Source: UBA2357 sp041916775 (GTDB taxonomy: Bacteria > Pseudomonadota > Gammaproteobacteria > Burkholderiales > Rhodocyclaceae). From it: 64,000 nucleotides of DNA. Where the stretch lies: positions 57,603 to 121,602 of the forward strand of contig JAYRYZ010000015.1 of the NCBI GenBank assembly GCA_041916775.1. Direction: 5' to 3'. Positions 28,201 through 37,207 of this stretch are shown one piece after another. The position numbers were made by a program, and so were the translations under genes. Below the pieces are notes generated by a model, which was not told where the DNA came from, searched no databases, and saw nothing but the letters and a program-made list of their open reading frames with translations. Positions within the stretch are counted from its first letter, which is position 1, and every line of letters starts with the position of its first letter.

Positions 28201-28583
28201 TCGACCCGCTCAAGGCCTTCATGCAGGCCACCGCGCTGGAGACCCCCGCCTTCCCGCAGGACAGCCGCTACCACGGGCTGCCGCTCGCGCACTGGCAGCG
28301 CCCGGACGGCACGCAGGTGCCCTATGTCACGCGCCGCTTCCTGCCCCCACCGGAGGCGCTCGCGACGCTGCTCGAGGTGCGCGTCGCGCAGGGCGACCGG
28401 CTCGACAACCTGGCCGCACGCCACCTCGGCGACCCGCAGCAGTACTGGCGCATCTGCGACGGCAACCGCACGCTGCGGCCGGAGGCGCTCACCGGCACGG
28501 TGGGCGCGCGCATCCGCATCACGCTGGCGGAGGGCGTGGCAGGCGCCGCGGGCGTGGCGCCGGGCGGAGGCGGCGATGACTAG
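28197..28583 (+). CDS. eCIS LysM-domain protein
   Basis: A 128-residue protein whose second half contains a LysM-like motif (VAQGDRLDNLAARHLGDPQQYWRICDGN...ALTGTVGARIRI). In phage T4 and P2 the equivalent short LysM-like proteins (gp53/gpX class) link hub and wedge. Its N-terminal half (RYHGLPLAHWQRPDGTQVPYVTRRFLP) is a compact domain common to eCIS. It is coupled at both ends to Afp7-like and hub genes, consistent with a baseplate role. Confidence 0.85.
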   Translation: MIDPLKAFMQATALETPAFPQDSRYHGLPLAHWQRPDGTQVPYVTRRFLPPPEALATLLEVRVAQGDRLDNLAARHLGDPQQYWRICDGNRTLRPEALTGTVGARIRITLAEGVAGAAGVAPGGGGDD

Positions 28584-29715
28584 CGCGGTACATCTGTCGC
28601 TTCTCATCGGCCCGGTGGTGCCGATCCCGGTGCCGGCGATGATGGTGGATGCGCTCGACGAAGTCAGCGCGACCACCGCGGCCGATGGGCCGAGCGGCTT
28701 CCAGCTGCGCTTCAGGGTGACGAGCAAGTCGGAGCTCAACACCATCTTCCTGATCGCGGTGGGCCAGAACACCAGCATGGCGACCCCGCCGCTGCGGGTG
28801 GTGTTGATCGTCACGCTGCACGGACGGCCCCAACCGCTCTTCGACGGCGTGGTCACCAACGTGGAAGTGCAGCCCGGGCAGAGCGGCCAGCCGGGCAGCA
28901 TCACCGTCACCGGCGAGGATCTCACCCGGGTGATGGACATGATCGACTTCTCCGGCCTGCCCTACCCGGCGATGCCGATCGAGGCGCGGGTGGCGCTGAT
29001 CTGCGCCAAATATGCCGCCTTCGGCCTGATCCCGCTGCCGGTGCCGGCCTTCTTCCCGGACGTGCCGATCCCGGTCGAGCGCATCCCGGCGCAGCAGGGC
29101 AGCGACCTTGCCTACATCCGCCAGCTCGCCGACGAGGTCGGCCATGTGTTCTACATCGAGCCGGGCGAGGCGCCGCTCACCAACATCGCCTACTTCGGAC
29201 CCGAGATCAAGGTCGGCCCGCCGCAACCGGCGCTCAACATCGACATGGACGCCCACACCAATGTCGAATCCCTGAGCTTCAGCTTCGACCCGACCAAGGG
29301 CGTACTGCCGGTGGTGCTGATCCAGAACGCGCTGAGCCGGGTGCCGATCCCCATCCCCATCCCCGATGTGAACCCGCTGCAGCCGCCGCTGGGCGCCTTG
29401 CCGGCGCCGATCGCGAACCTGCGGGTGCTCAAGGACACGGCCAAGATGAACCCGATGCAGGCGATCTCGCGCGGGCTCGCCGAGGCGAAGAAGTCGCAGG
29501 ACGCGGTGAGCGGCAACGGCACGCTGGACGTGCTGCGCTACGGCCGCATCCTCAAGGCGCGGCGTCTGGTCGGGGTGCGCGGTGCGGGCGTCGCCTACGA
29601 CGGGCTCTACTACGTGACGCGCGTCACCAGCACGATCCGGCGCGGCCAGTTCAAGCAGCAGTTCGGCCTGAGCCGCAACGGGCTCATCTCCATCACTCCG
29701 AGGGTGCCGGCATGA
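28576..29715 (+). CDS. eCIS baseplate hub protein (gpD/gp27-like)
   Basis: A 379-residue late-control-protein-D/VgrG-N-like hub. Recognisable parts are VTSKSELNTIFLI, PPLRVVLIVTLHGRPQPLFDGVVTNVEV, GSITVTGEDLTRVMDM, DLAYIRQLADEVGHVFYIEPG and a C-terminal YYVTRVTSTIRRGQFKQQFGLSRNG. In PVC and AFP this hub is fused to the gp5 spike in one VgrG-like gene (Pvc8); here hub and spike are separate genes, as in phage P2. It overlaps the LysM gene by 8 nt and the spike gene by 4 nt. Confidence 0.88.
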   Translation: MTSAVHLSLLIGPVVPIPVPAMMVDALDEVSATTAADGPSGFQLRFRVTSKSELNTIFLIAVGQNTSMATPPLRVVLIVTLHGRPQPLFDGVVTNVEVQPGQSGQPGSITVTGEDLTRVMDMIDFSGLPYPAMPIEARVALICAKYAAFGLIPLPVPAFFPDVPIPVERIPAQQGSDLAYIRQLADEVGHVFYIEPGEAPLTNIAYFGPEIKVGPPQPALNIDMDAHTNVESLSFSFDPTKGVLPVVLIQNALSRVPIPIPIPDVNPLQPPLGALPAPIANLRVLKDTAKMNPMQAISRGLAEAKKSQDAVSGNGTLDVLRYGRILKARRLVGVRGAGVAYDGLYYVTRVTSTIRRGQFKQQFGLSRNGLISITPRVPA

Positions 29716-30221
29716 GCGGACCGTATCTGGGCAAGTACCGCGGCATGGTGCTCAACAACATCGATCCGTTGCAGCAAGGTCGGCTGCTGGTGCAGGTGCC
29801 GGATGTGGCCGGCCTTGCGCCGGCGAGCTGGGCGATGCCCTGCGTGCCGATCGCAGGCATCCAGAACGGCATGTTCGCGCTGCCGGTGATCGGCTCAGGC
29901 GTGTGGGTGGAGTTCGAGCAGGGCAATCCGGACTATCCGATCTGGGTGGGCTGTTTCTGGGGCAGCGCCGCCGAGGTGCCGGCGCTCGCACGCGCCACGC
30001 CGCCGGCGCTGGCAGCGATCACCTTCCAGACACCATTGCAGAACGGCCTCACGATCTCCGATCTGCCCGGCCCGAGCGGCGGCATCATGCTGAAGAGCGC
30101 GACGGGCGCCACCCTCATCGTCAACGACACCGGCATCTACATCCAGAACGGCAAGGGCGCCTCGATCACGCTGGTCGGCCCCACCGTCACGGTCAATGCC
30201 GGCGCGCTCACGGTGGTGTGA
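29712..30221 (+). CDS. eCIS spike protein (gp5/gpV-like)
   Basis: A 169-residue baseplate assembly protein V/gp5-like spike. The OB-fold is visible (YRGMVLNNIDPLQQGRLLVQV, WAMPCVPIAG, GVWVEFEQGNPDYPIWVGCFWG). A short beta-prism-like C-terminus (GIMLKSATGATLIVNDTGIYIQNG) precedes it on the tip side. It is a separate gene from the hub and is followed 2 nt later by the PAAR-like tip gene. The extra sequence typical of fused Pvc8 proteins is absent. Confidence 0.9.
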   Translation: MSGPYLGKYRGMVLNNIDPLQQGRLLVQVPDVAGLAPASWAMPCVPIAGIQNGMFALPVIGSGVWVEFEQGNPDYPIWVGCFWGSAAEVPALARATPPALAAITFQTPLQNGLTISDLPGPSGGIMLKSATGATLIVNDTGIYIQNGKGASITLVGPTVTVNAGALTVV

Positions 30222-30223
30222 GC

Positions 30224-30544
30224 ATGCCCGGCCCCCTCCTCCACCTCGGCGCCACGGTGCTGTGCGCACACGGCGGCAGCGCCACGCCCACCGCGCCCAA
30301 CCCGCGCGTGCTGCTGAGCGGCCAGCCGAGCGTGGTGATGAGCGCGCCCTATGTGGTCGCGGGGTGCCCCTTCAACGTCTCCGGCAGCCCGGTGCCCTGC
30401 GTCACCGGCCAGTGGGTGGTGGCGGCGACGCGGGTGTTCTCGAACGGCCAGCCGCTGGTGCTGATGGACAGCCAGGCGGTGTGTGCGCCCAACGGCACGC
30501 CGCTGCTGCCGGTGGCGGCCCAGACCCGCGTGATCGGGAGCTGA
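30224..30544 (+). CDS. PAAR-like spike-tip protein (DUF4280-like)
   Basis: A 106-residue protein, a conical tip sitting on the spike trimer. It reads MPGPLLHLGATVLCAHGG, VVMSAPYVVAGCPFNVSG and VFSNGQPLVLMDSQAVCAPNGTPL, a DUF4280/PAAR-like layout with Cys and His residues that could bind a metal ion. The ATG at 30224 is 2 nt past the spike stop. No toxin domain is fused to it, so the tip appears to be purely structural. Confidence 0.88.
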   Translation: MPGPLLHLGATVLCAHGGSATPTAPNPRVLLSGQPSVVMSAPYVVAGCPFNVSGSPVPCVTGQWVVAATRVFSNGQPLVLMDSQAVCAPNGTPLLPVAAQTRVIGS

Positions 30545-30546
30545 TC

Positions 30547-30915
30547 ATGAGCGTGCGCGTGCATTTCCCCTACCAGTTCGACGGCCGCGGCCGCACCCGC
30601 GAGGACGACGAGGCGGCGTGGATACGCGGGCTGATCGAGCAACTGCTGTTCACCACCCCGGGCGAACGGGTGATGCGCCCCGAGTTCGGCAGCGGCCTCG
30701 CCCAGCTCGTGTTCGCGCCCAACAGCCCGGAGCTCGCCGCGACCACCCGCTTCCTGGTGCAGAGCGCGCTGCAGCAGTGGTTGGCCGAGCTGATCGTGGT
30801 CGAGGCGGTCGACGTCGTCGCGGTGGACGCGAGCCTCAGCGTGAGTGTCCGGTACGTGATCCGCCGGAGCGACACGCGCGTGATCGACACCTTCCAGCAC
30901 GGGGTGGCGCCATGA
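30547..30915 (+). CDS. gp25-like baseplate wedge protein (Pvc9)
   Basis: A 122-residue gp25/GPW lysozyme-like wedge protein that starts sheath assembly. It contains the family stretch LIEQLLFTTPGERVMRPEFGSGLAQLVFAPNS, including an EFGSGL motif near the usual EPR-type core, and ends VRYVIRRSDTR. It lies 2 nt after the PAAR gene and overlaps the first baseplate-J gene by 4 nt. No deviation from the usual length (110-150 residues). Confidence 0.92.
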   Translation: MSVRVHFPYQFDGRGRTREDDEAAWIRGLIEQLLFTTPGERVMRPEFGSGLAQLVFAPNSPELAATTRFLVQSALQQWLAELIVVEAVDVVAVDASLSVSVRYVIRRSDTRVIDTFQHGVAP

Positions 30916-33521
30916 GCGAGACGCACGCACGCTACACCTGCTGCGACAGCCTCCGGCGCGCGCGGGTCGAGGCCCACCCCACGCTGAACGGCATCGACTG
31001 GCTGGAGGTGCTCGACCGCGCAGCGCCGCCCGGCAGTCCACGCCAGCAGACGCTGCTGCTGCGGCTCCTGAAGCCGGTATCGGCCGGGCTCACGCGCGAC
31101 AACCTGCGGCTGGAAGGCGGCGAGCGCATCCGTACGGTCAGCATCGTCTGGATCGGCATCGCCAGCGCGCCGCCGGCCGACGCCACGGCGGCCGAGCAGG
31201 CGCTGTTCGCCGCCCTCCCCGCCGCCGAGCGGGTATTGGTGATCCGCACCGACAGCAGCGGCGATCACGCCGGCTATCGGCTGCGCCTCGTGCGCGGCAG
31301 CGGCGACGACGACCCGCCGGCGAACTTCGACCCGCGCTTGGCCGAGGTCGAATTCTCGTTCAAGGTGGAATGCCCGAGCGACTTCGACTGCCGTCCGGAG
31401 CACGACTGCGGCGCGGATCCGCGTCCGACGCCAGATCTCGACCTTCTCGCGCGCGACTTCGAAAGCCTGCGCCGCCTGCTGCTCGACCGCCTCGCGCAGC
31501 GCATGCCCGGCTGGCGCGACCGCAGCCCGGCGGACCTCGTCACCACGCTCGCCGAGCTCATCGCCTATGTCGGCGACCTGCAGCACTACGAACTCGACGC
31601 CGTCACCACCGAAGCCTATCTCGCCACCGCGCGTCTGCGCTCCAGCCTGCGCCGCCACGCCCTGCTGGTGGATTACGCGCTGCACGACGGCTGCAACGCG
31701 CGCGCCTGGCTGCACATCGAGGTGGATGAGGCGGGAAGCGGCCCCTTCGCCTTGCCGGCCGGGATCCGCTTCACGACCCGCGGCGAGGATCTCGCGCCGC
31801 GCCTCGTGCCGGACAGCGATGCGGCACGGCGCGCGCTCGCCACCGCCCAGGTCTTCGAACCGGTGCTGCTGCCGGCGGCAGCGCCGATCATGCTGCACGC
31901 CGCGCACAACCGCTTCGCCTTCCACAGCTGGGGCGACAGCCGCTGCTGTCTGCCGGCGGGCGCCACCGCCGCGACCCTGCGCGGCCACTGGCCGGCGCTC
32001 GCGCGTGGCGACGTGCTCATCCTGCAGGAGGAGCTCGGCCCGCGCACCGGGCTCGCCGCCGACGCCGATCCCGCCCACCGCCACGCGGTGCGCCTCACCC
32101 GGGTGCGTGCCCTGAACGGCGCGGCCCCGCTCACCGATCCGCTGGACGGCACCGAGATCACCGAGATCGCCTGGCACGCAGGGGACGCGCTGCCGTTCGC
32201 CCTGTGCATCTCCTCGGTCAGCGACGAGGCCCACGGCAGCCGCACGCTCGAAGATGTCAGCGTGGCGCTGGGCAACATCATCCTCGTGGATCACGGCCTA
32301 GGCATCGACGCCGAAGCACTGGGCAGCGTGCCCGAACCGCTACTCGCCCATCCCGCACGGCCCGCCGTCTGCGACCCGGAAGCGCCGCAGCCGCTGCCGG
32401 TGCGCTTCCGCCCCACGCTGGCCGAAGGGCCGCTCACGCGGCGCGGCATGGTCGCCTGCGTGCGCATCGAGCATGGCCTGCGTCGCACCGAATGGCTGCC
32501 CTTCGACAGCGAGGCTGCCGCAGCCGCGGCGATGCGCTGGCCGCTCGACCGGGCGGCGGCGCAGATCGAACTGGAGAGCACGCGCGACAGCGCACCGCCG
32601 CAGCACTGGCGGGCGCGGCGCGATCTCTTCGCGAGCAACGCTTCGGACACGCACTTCGTCGTCGAGACCGAGGCCGACGGCACCACCCGGCTGCGCTTCG
32701 GCTTCGCGCCGCATGGCCGGCGCCCCGAGAGCGGCAGCACCTTCTCCGCCCGCTACCGCGTCGGCAACGGGCCGGCCGGCAATGTCGGTGCGCAGGCGAT
32801 CGCGCATGCGATCACTGCGGATGCGCGCATCGTCGCGGTCGACAATCCGCTGCCCGCGCAGGGCGGCGTCGCGCCCGAGACCATGGCCGAGGTGCGCCGC
32901 CGTGCACCGCACGCCTTCCGCACCCAGGCACGCGCGGTCACACCTGCGGACTATGCCGAAGTCACCGGACGCCTCCCCGACGTACAGCGCGCCGCCGCCA
33001 CCCAGCGCTGGACGGGAAGCTGGCACACGATGTTCGTCACGGTCGACCGTAGCGGCGGCGCACGCGTGGATGCGGACTTCGCCGACAGCGTCGTCGCGCA
33101 TCTCGAACCCTTCCGCATGGCCGGCCACGACCTGCGGGTGGACGACCCGGTGCCGGTGTCGCTCGAGATCGCGCTGCTGGTGTGCGTCGCCGACGGCCAC
33201 TTCCGCAGCGACGTGCGCCGCGGCCTGCTCGCAGTGCTGGGCAGCCGCATGCTGCCGAACGGCCAGCGCGGCCTCTTCCATCCGGACAACTTCAGCTTCG
33301 GCCAGACGGTGTACCTCAGCCCGCTCTACGCCGCGGCGCGCACTGTCGCGGGCGTACGCTCGGTGGAAGTGCGACGCTTCACCCGCCAGGGCCAGGACGA
33401 TCCCAAGCCGCTCGCCGACGGCTTCATGCGCCTCGGCCGGCTGGAAATCGCGCGCCTTGCGAACGACCCCAACCACCCCGAGCACGGCGTGCTGCGGCTC
33501 GAACTCCACGGAGGCAAATGA
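30912..33521 (+). CDS. Baseplate-J wedge protein 1 (Pvc11/Afp11-like)
   Basis: An 869-residue baseplate wedge subunit. The N-terminus has a Cys pair (RYTCCDSLRRARV) and NGIDWLEVLD, followed by a Cys triplet in VECPSDFDCRPEHDCGADP (Cys154, Cys160, Cys166). The wedge core follows: DLDLLARDFESLRRLLLDRLA, PADLVTTLAELIAYVGDLQHY, and a C-terminal baseplate-J domain with FGFAPHGRRP, VGNGPAGNVG and TPADYAEVTGRLPDVQRA. These cysteines recur in eCIS Afp11-type proteins as I recall and may bind metal or cross-link the wedge. Confidence 0.9.
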   Translation: MSETHARYTCCDSLRRARVEAHPTLNGIDWLEVLDRAAPPGSPRQQTLLLRLLKPVSAGLTRDNLRLEGGERIRTVSIVWIGIASAPPADATAAEQALFAALPAAERVLVIRTDSSGDHAGYRLRLVRGSGDDDPPANFDPRLAEVEFSFKVECPSDFDCRPEHDCGADPRPTPDLDLLARDFESLRRLLLDRLAQRMPGWRDRSPADLVTTLAELIAYVGDLQHYELDAVTTEAYLATARLRSSLRRHALLVDYALHDGCNARAWLHIEVDEAGSGPFALPAGIRFTTRGEDLAPRLVPDSDAARRALATAQVFEPVLLPAAAPIMLHAAHNRFAFHSWGDSRCCLPAGATAATLRGHWPALARGDVLILQEELGPRTGLAADADPAHRHAVRLTRVRALNGAAPLTDPLDGTEITEIAWHAGDALPFALCISSVSDEAHGSRTLEDVSVALGNIILVDHGLGIDAEALGSVPEPLLAHPARPAVCDPEAPQPLPVRFRPTLAEGPLTRRGMVACVRIEHGLRRTEWLPFDSEAAAAAAMRWPLDRAAAQIELESTRDSAPPQHWRARRDLFASNASDTHFVVETEADGTTRLRFGFAPHGRRPESGSTFSARYRVGNGPAGNVGAQAIAHAITADARIVAVDNPLPAQGGVAPETMAEVRRRAPHAFRTQARAVTPADYAEVTGRLPDVQRAAATQRWTGSWHTMFVTVDRSGGARVDADFADSVVAHLEPFRMAGHDLRVDDPVPVSLEIALLVCVADGHFRSDVRRGLLAVLGSRMLPNGQRGLFHPDNFSFGQTVYLSPLYAAARTVAGVRSVEVRRFTRQGQDDPKPLADGFMRLGRLEIARLANDPNHPEHGVLRLELHGGK

Positions 33522-36500
33522 TGCGCCCCACCTCCGCACCGCACTGCGACTGCTGCCAGGGTGTCGCGACCCACACCCCGGCGCGGATCGACAACCCGCC
33601 CGGCCAGGCTGCGATCGCGTATCGCAGCGGCGACCACGCGCAGTTTCTCGCCTCGATGAAGGCGCGCCTGTCGAGCAGTGCCTATCCGGCGCTCTCAGCG
33701 TTCGGCAGTCGCGAGGCGAGCGACTTCACGCTGGCGATGGCGGACGCGCTCGCCGCCTCGCTGGATGTGCTCGCCTTCTACACCGAGCGCTTCGCCAACG
33801 AGCACACCCTGCGCACCGCCACCGAGCGCCTGTCGGTGATCGAGCTCGCGCGCCTCATCGGCTACCAGGCCGCACCGGGCGTGGCGGCATCCACCCACCT
33901 CGCGTTCACGCTGCAGGATGTACCCGGCGCGACGCTCGGGCCGATCACCATCCCGATCGGGACGCGGGTGCAGAGCGTGCCCGGCCAGGACGAGGCAGCC
34001 CAGACCTTCGAGACCGTCGCCGCGGTCGACGCCCGTGCCGAATGGAACGCGCTCGCCGCCCAGCAGGCGGTGTTCCACTCGCCCACCGCCGGTGACACGC
34101 GGCTATGGCTGCAGGGCAACGCCACCGGGCTCGCCGCCGGCGACATGATCCTGATCGCCGCGCTCGGCCCCGAGGCCATCCCCAGCGACGTCGCCCATTG
34201 GTCTGCGCGGGTGCTGAGTCGCGTCAGCGTCCATGCCGAACGCGCACTCACCGAGGTGGCCTGGCGCCAGCCACTGGGCGCCGACACGCTCTTCTCGCCC
34301 GCACCTGGCGAGAAGGTGCGCATCTTCGCGTTGCGCAAGCGTGCCGCGGTGTTCGGTGCGAGCGCCGCAGACTGGCGCGCGCTCTCCGACGACGCGAAAG
34401 CCACCTATATCGGGTTGCCCGGCGCTGCCCAGCTCGTGCGACCCGGCGATCTGCGCGAATGGCCGGACTTCAGCGCGCTCGCGCCGGTGTACCCGGAGCA
34501 GCGTCAGGGCAGCGACGCGATCGTGCAGCTGCATGTGCCGGCAACGCTGGAGCAGGTGGCGCTGGCCGCGACCAGCATTGCCGAGGCGACCGCGACACAG
34601 GCCATGCACACCGCGGCGAGCCGCGCGAGCAGCGTGCTCAGTACAAGCGGCGCATTCGTCAACAAGGCGCTCGCGTCCGCCAGCGAGAGCGCTGCCGCGG
34701 TCACCGAGGCCGTCAAGCTGGCGTCGGAGGACGTCGTCGCACGCACCAAGACGACGATCGACAGCTTCATGCCGGATGTCGATGTCACCGACCCGGTCGG
34801 CTCCGCACTGGCCAGCATCCGCAGCCAATTGACGAATCTCGGAACCGCAGCCAGCACGGCCCTGCTCGCCTTCAATGCCGAACTGAACCCGGCCGGGCAT
34901 CTCGCGACCCTCGGCGAGGCCGGCACTGCGGTCAACGACAGCTTGCGCAGCGCCGCACAGGCCACCTTGGGTGCCGCCGCCGCTGCGGACGTCGCCGGGC
35001 TGGTGAGCGCCGCAGTCACCATCGCGCGCATGCTGCCCGCCCAGCTTGCACCCGCGACGCCTGAAGCGCTGGCAGAAATCGTCCGCCACTTCGCCGCGCT
35101 CGGCGTCGCGCGCGCCGGCGGATCGCCGCTGACGAGCGACGCCGTGTCCGGCACGATCGCTGCGATCAGTGAGGCGCTGCCACCGACGCTGCAGAACCCG
35201 CTCGACATGAACGCGCTGGGCAACCTGCTGGAGTCCGGCGAAGATCTCGCCAACGCCCCGCGCAACGGCGCACAGAGCGCCTACGAAGCCATCGTCAGCC
35301 AGGTGGATCACGTGCTGCTCGGTCAGCTCGGCACCACCTCCGGACGTCGCGCGCCGCTGCTGCGCACGCCCGACAGCATCGACCTCTTCCCCGCCGACGA
35401 CGCGGTCACCGCCGGTGGCTGGGCGCTGCTGTCGGTGCCGGGCCAGCGCACGCTGTACCGCATCGCCGCGGCGGGCACCGGCAACCGCGCCGAGTATCTG
35501 CTTTCCGGCCAGACCACGCGCCTGCAGCTCGCCGGCCCCTTGCCGAACGGACGCCTGCCGGCCGCCTTCGAGCATGCGGTGCGCGCGCTCAGCGTGCATG
35601 TCGTAAGCGAGGAACTCCAGCTCGCCGGCACCCCGCTCGCGACACCGGTGTACGGCGAAACGCTGGCACTGGATGTGCATGTGGAGGGGCTGCTGCCCGG
35701 TCAGGCGATCGCGCTCGGCGGCCCTGCGCCGCGCATCGCGATCACTCATGCGGGACGCGGCACCTTGCTACTCGCGGGCGACGGCAGCGCGTTGCGCACG
35801 CTCGCCGAAGGCGACAGCCTGCAGCTCATCGCACCACCGGAGCGCCTCATCGGCAATACCGCCGAATACCTCTCGCCAACGGCCTTCGGCGCAGCGCTCG
35901 GCGATGCGTCGGTGCGGCTGCGCCTGCAACTCGCCGACCGCGACGGACTCGCAGGCCGCGTCGAGGTGCAAGGCCACGCGGTGCTGCTCGCGCAGGCACT
36001 GGAGGGGGACGATGCGCAGGCAGAGATCGCCTTCATCGCCAGCGGCGACGACGCGATCAGCCACGACCGCGACCGCAGCACGCTGCGCCTCGCGAACGCA
36101 ACGACGCGGACCTACGACCGCCGCCGGCTGCGCATCAATGCCAACGTCGCGCCCGCAACCCATGGCGAGACGGTGCAGGCAATCGCCGGTAGCGGCGATG
36201 CGCGCCTCGCCAACCAGCGCTTCACGCTCGCGCAGGCGCCGCTCACTCATGTGAGCGCGGCAACACCGGGCGGCAGCGCCTCGACGCTGGAAGTGCGGGT
36301 ATACGACGTGCTGTGGCAGGAACGGGCAAGCCTCTTCGCAGCCCCGGCCGAGGCGCGTGTTTTCGAGACGACGCGTGACGACCGCGGCGTCACCACGCTG
36401 CAGTTCGGTGACGGCATCGAAGGCGCGCGCCTGCCGAGCGGCAGCGCGAACGTGCGGGTGCGCTACCGCAAGGGCCTTGGGCTGGCGGGCAATGTAGCCG

Positions 36501-37207
36501 CGGGCTCGCTCACGACGCTGCTGTCGCGACCGCTGGGCGTGACCGCGGTGGCGAATCCAGTCGCGGCGAGTGGCGGCGAGGACGCCGAGCCGCTCGAGCG
36601 TGCGCGGGAGAACGCGCCGGTGACGGTGCTGACGCTGGAGCGCGCGGTGTCGGTGAGCGACTACGCCAACTTCGCCCGCAGCTTCGCCGGCATCGCCAAA
36701 GCACATGCCGCCTGGATCCCGGTCGGGCCGGCGCGCGGCGTGTTCCTCAGCATCGCTGGCGTGGACGGGGCACCCGTGCCCGAGGACGGCAGCACCTTCG
36801 TCAATCTGCGTGACGCCTTGCGTGCCCATGGCGACGCACAGCTGCCGCTCTCCATCGTCAATCACGCCGGCCTGCACTTTCGCTGCCGGGTGGCGGTGAA
36901 GGTGCTCGCGAGCCACGACGCCGATGCGGTGCTGGCCTTGGTCGATACCGCGCTGCGCCGCCATTTCGCCTTCGCGGCGCGCCAGTTCGGCCAGGCGGTA
37001 TCGGTGGACGAACTGGCCGCAGTCGCGCAGGCGGTGCCCGGCGTCGAGGCGGTGGATGTGCGGCGCCTGCACCGCGCCGGCAGCGCGGCCTCGCGCGCAC
37101 CCCGCCTCTTCGCGCGCCTGCCGCAGGCAACGCCGACGGCCCCGCCCGCGCCTGCCGAGATCCTGACGCTGGCGGCGGAAGGCCTGGAACTGGAGGTGCT
37201 GCCATGA
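33521..37207 (+). CDS. Baseplate-J wedge protein 2 (Pvc12/Afp12-like) with long helical insertion
   Basis: A 1228-residue protein. ATGs at 33518 and 33521 are both possible; the second gives better spacing (6 nt) from GGAGG. It opens with a Cys cluster (APHCDCCQGVATHTPARI), then ASDFTLAMADALAASLDVLAFYTERFANEHTL and YQAAPGVAASTHLAF. The C-terminal baseplate-J core has TLQFGDGIEGARLPSGSANV, VRYRKGLGLAGNVAAG and SVSDYANFARSFAGIAKAH. Residues ~340-607 are an Ala/Ser/Thr-rich, probably helical insertion inside the wedge fold. The insertion is unusual in size and is discussed as a finding. Confidence 0.88.
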   Translation: MRPTSAPHCDCCQGVATHTPARIDNPPGQAAIAYRSGDHAQFLASMKARLSSSAYPALSAFGSREASDFTLAMADALAASLDVLAFYTERFANEHTLRTATERLSVIELARLIGYQAAPGVAASTHLAFTLQDVPGATLGPITIPIGTRVQSVPGQDEAAQTFETVAAVDARAEWNALAAQQAVFHSPTAGDTRLWLQGNATGLAAGDMILIAALGPEAIPSDVAHWSARVLSRVSVHAERALTEVAWRQPLGADTLFSPAPGEKVRIFALRKRAAVFGASAADWRALSDDAKATYIGLPGAAQLVRPGDLREWPDFSALAPVYPEQRQGSDAIVQLHVPATLEQVALAATSIAEATATQAMHTAASRASSVLSTSGAFVNKALASASESAAAVTEAVKLASEDVVARTKTTIDSFMPDVDVTDPVGSALASIRSQLTNLGTAASTALLAFNAELNPAGHLATLGEAGTAVNDSLRSAAQATLGAAAAADVAGLVSAAVTIARMLPAQLAPATPEALAEIVRHFAALGVARAGGSPLTSDAVSGTIAAISEALPPTLQNPLDMNALGNLLESGEDLANAPRNGAQSAYEAIVSQVDHVLLGQLGTTSGRRAPLLRTPDSIDLFPADDAVTAGGWALLSVPGQRTLYRIAAAGTGNRAEYLLSGQTTRLQLAGPLPNGRLPAAFEHAVRALSVHVVSEELQLAGTPLATPVYGETLALDVHVEGLLPGQAIALGGPAPRIAITHAGRGTLLLAGDGSALRTLAEGDSLQLIAPPERLIGNTAEYLSPTAFGAALGDASVRLRLQLADRDGLAGRVEVQGHAVLLAQALEGDDAQAEIAFIASGDDAISHDRDRSTLRLANATTRTYDRRRLRINANVAPATHGETVQAIAGSGDARLANQRFTLAQAPLTHVSAATPGGSASTLEVRVYDVLWQERASLFAAPAEARVFETTRDDRGVTTLQFGDGIEGARLPSGSANVRVRYRKGLGLAGNVAAGSLTTLLSRPLGVTAVANPVAASGGEDAEPLERARENAPVTVLTLERAVSVSDYANFARSFAGIAKAHAAWIPVGPARGVFLSIAGVDGAPVPEDGSTFVNLRDALRAHGDAQLPLSIVNHAGLHFRCRVAVKVLASHDADAVLALVDTALRRHFAFAARQFGQAVSVDELAAVAQAVPGVEAVDVRRLHRAGSAASRAPRLFARLPQATPTAPPAPAEILTLAAEGLELEVLP

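Noticed and set aside
34103..35749. 548-codon minus-strand open frame in the wedge gene
   Set aside because: Overlaps the Ala-rich insertion in the opposite strand; low complexity and no ribosome-binding site.
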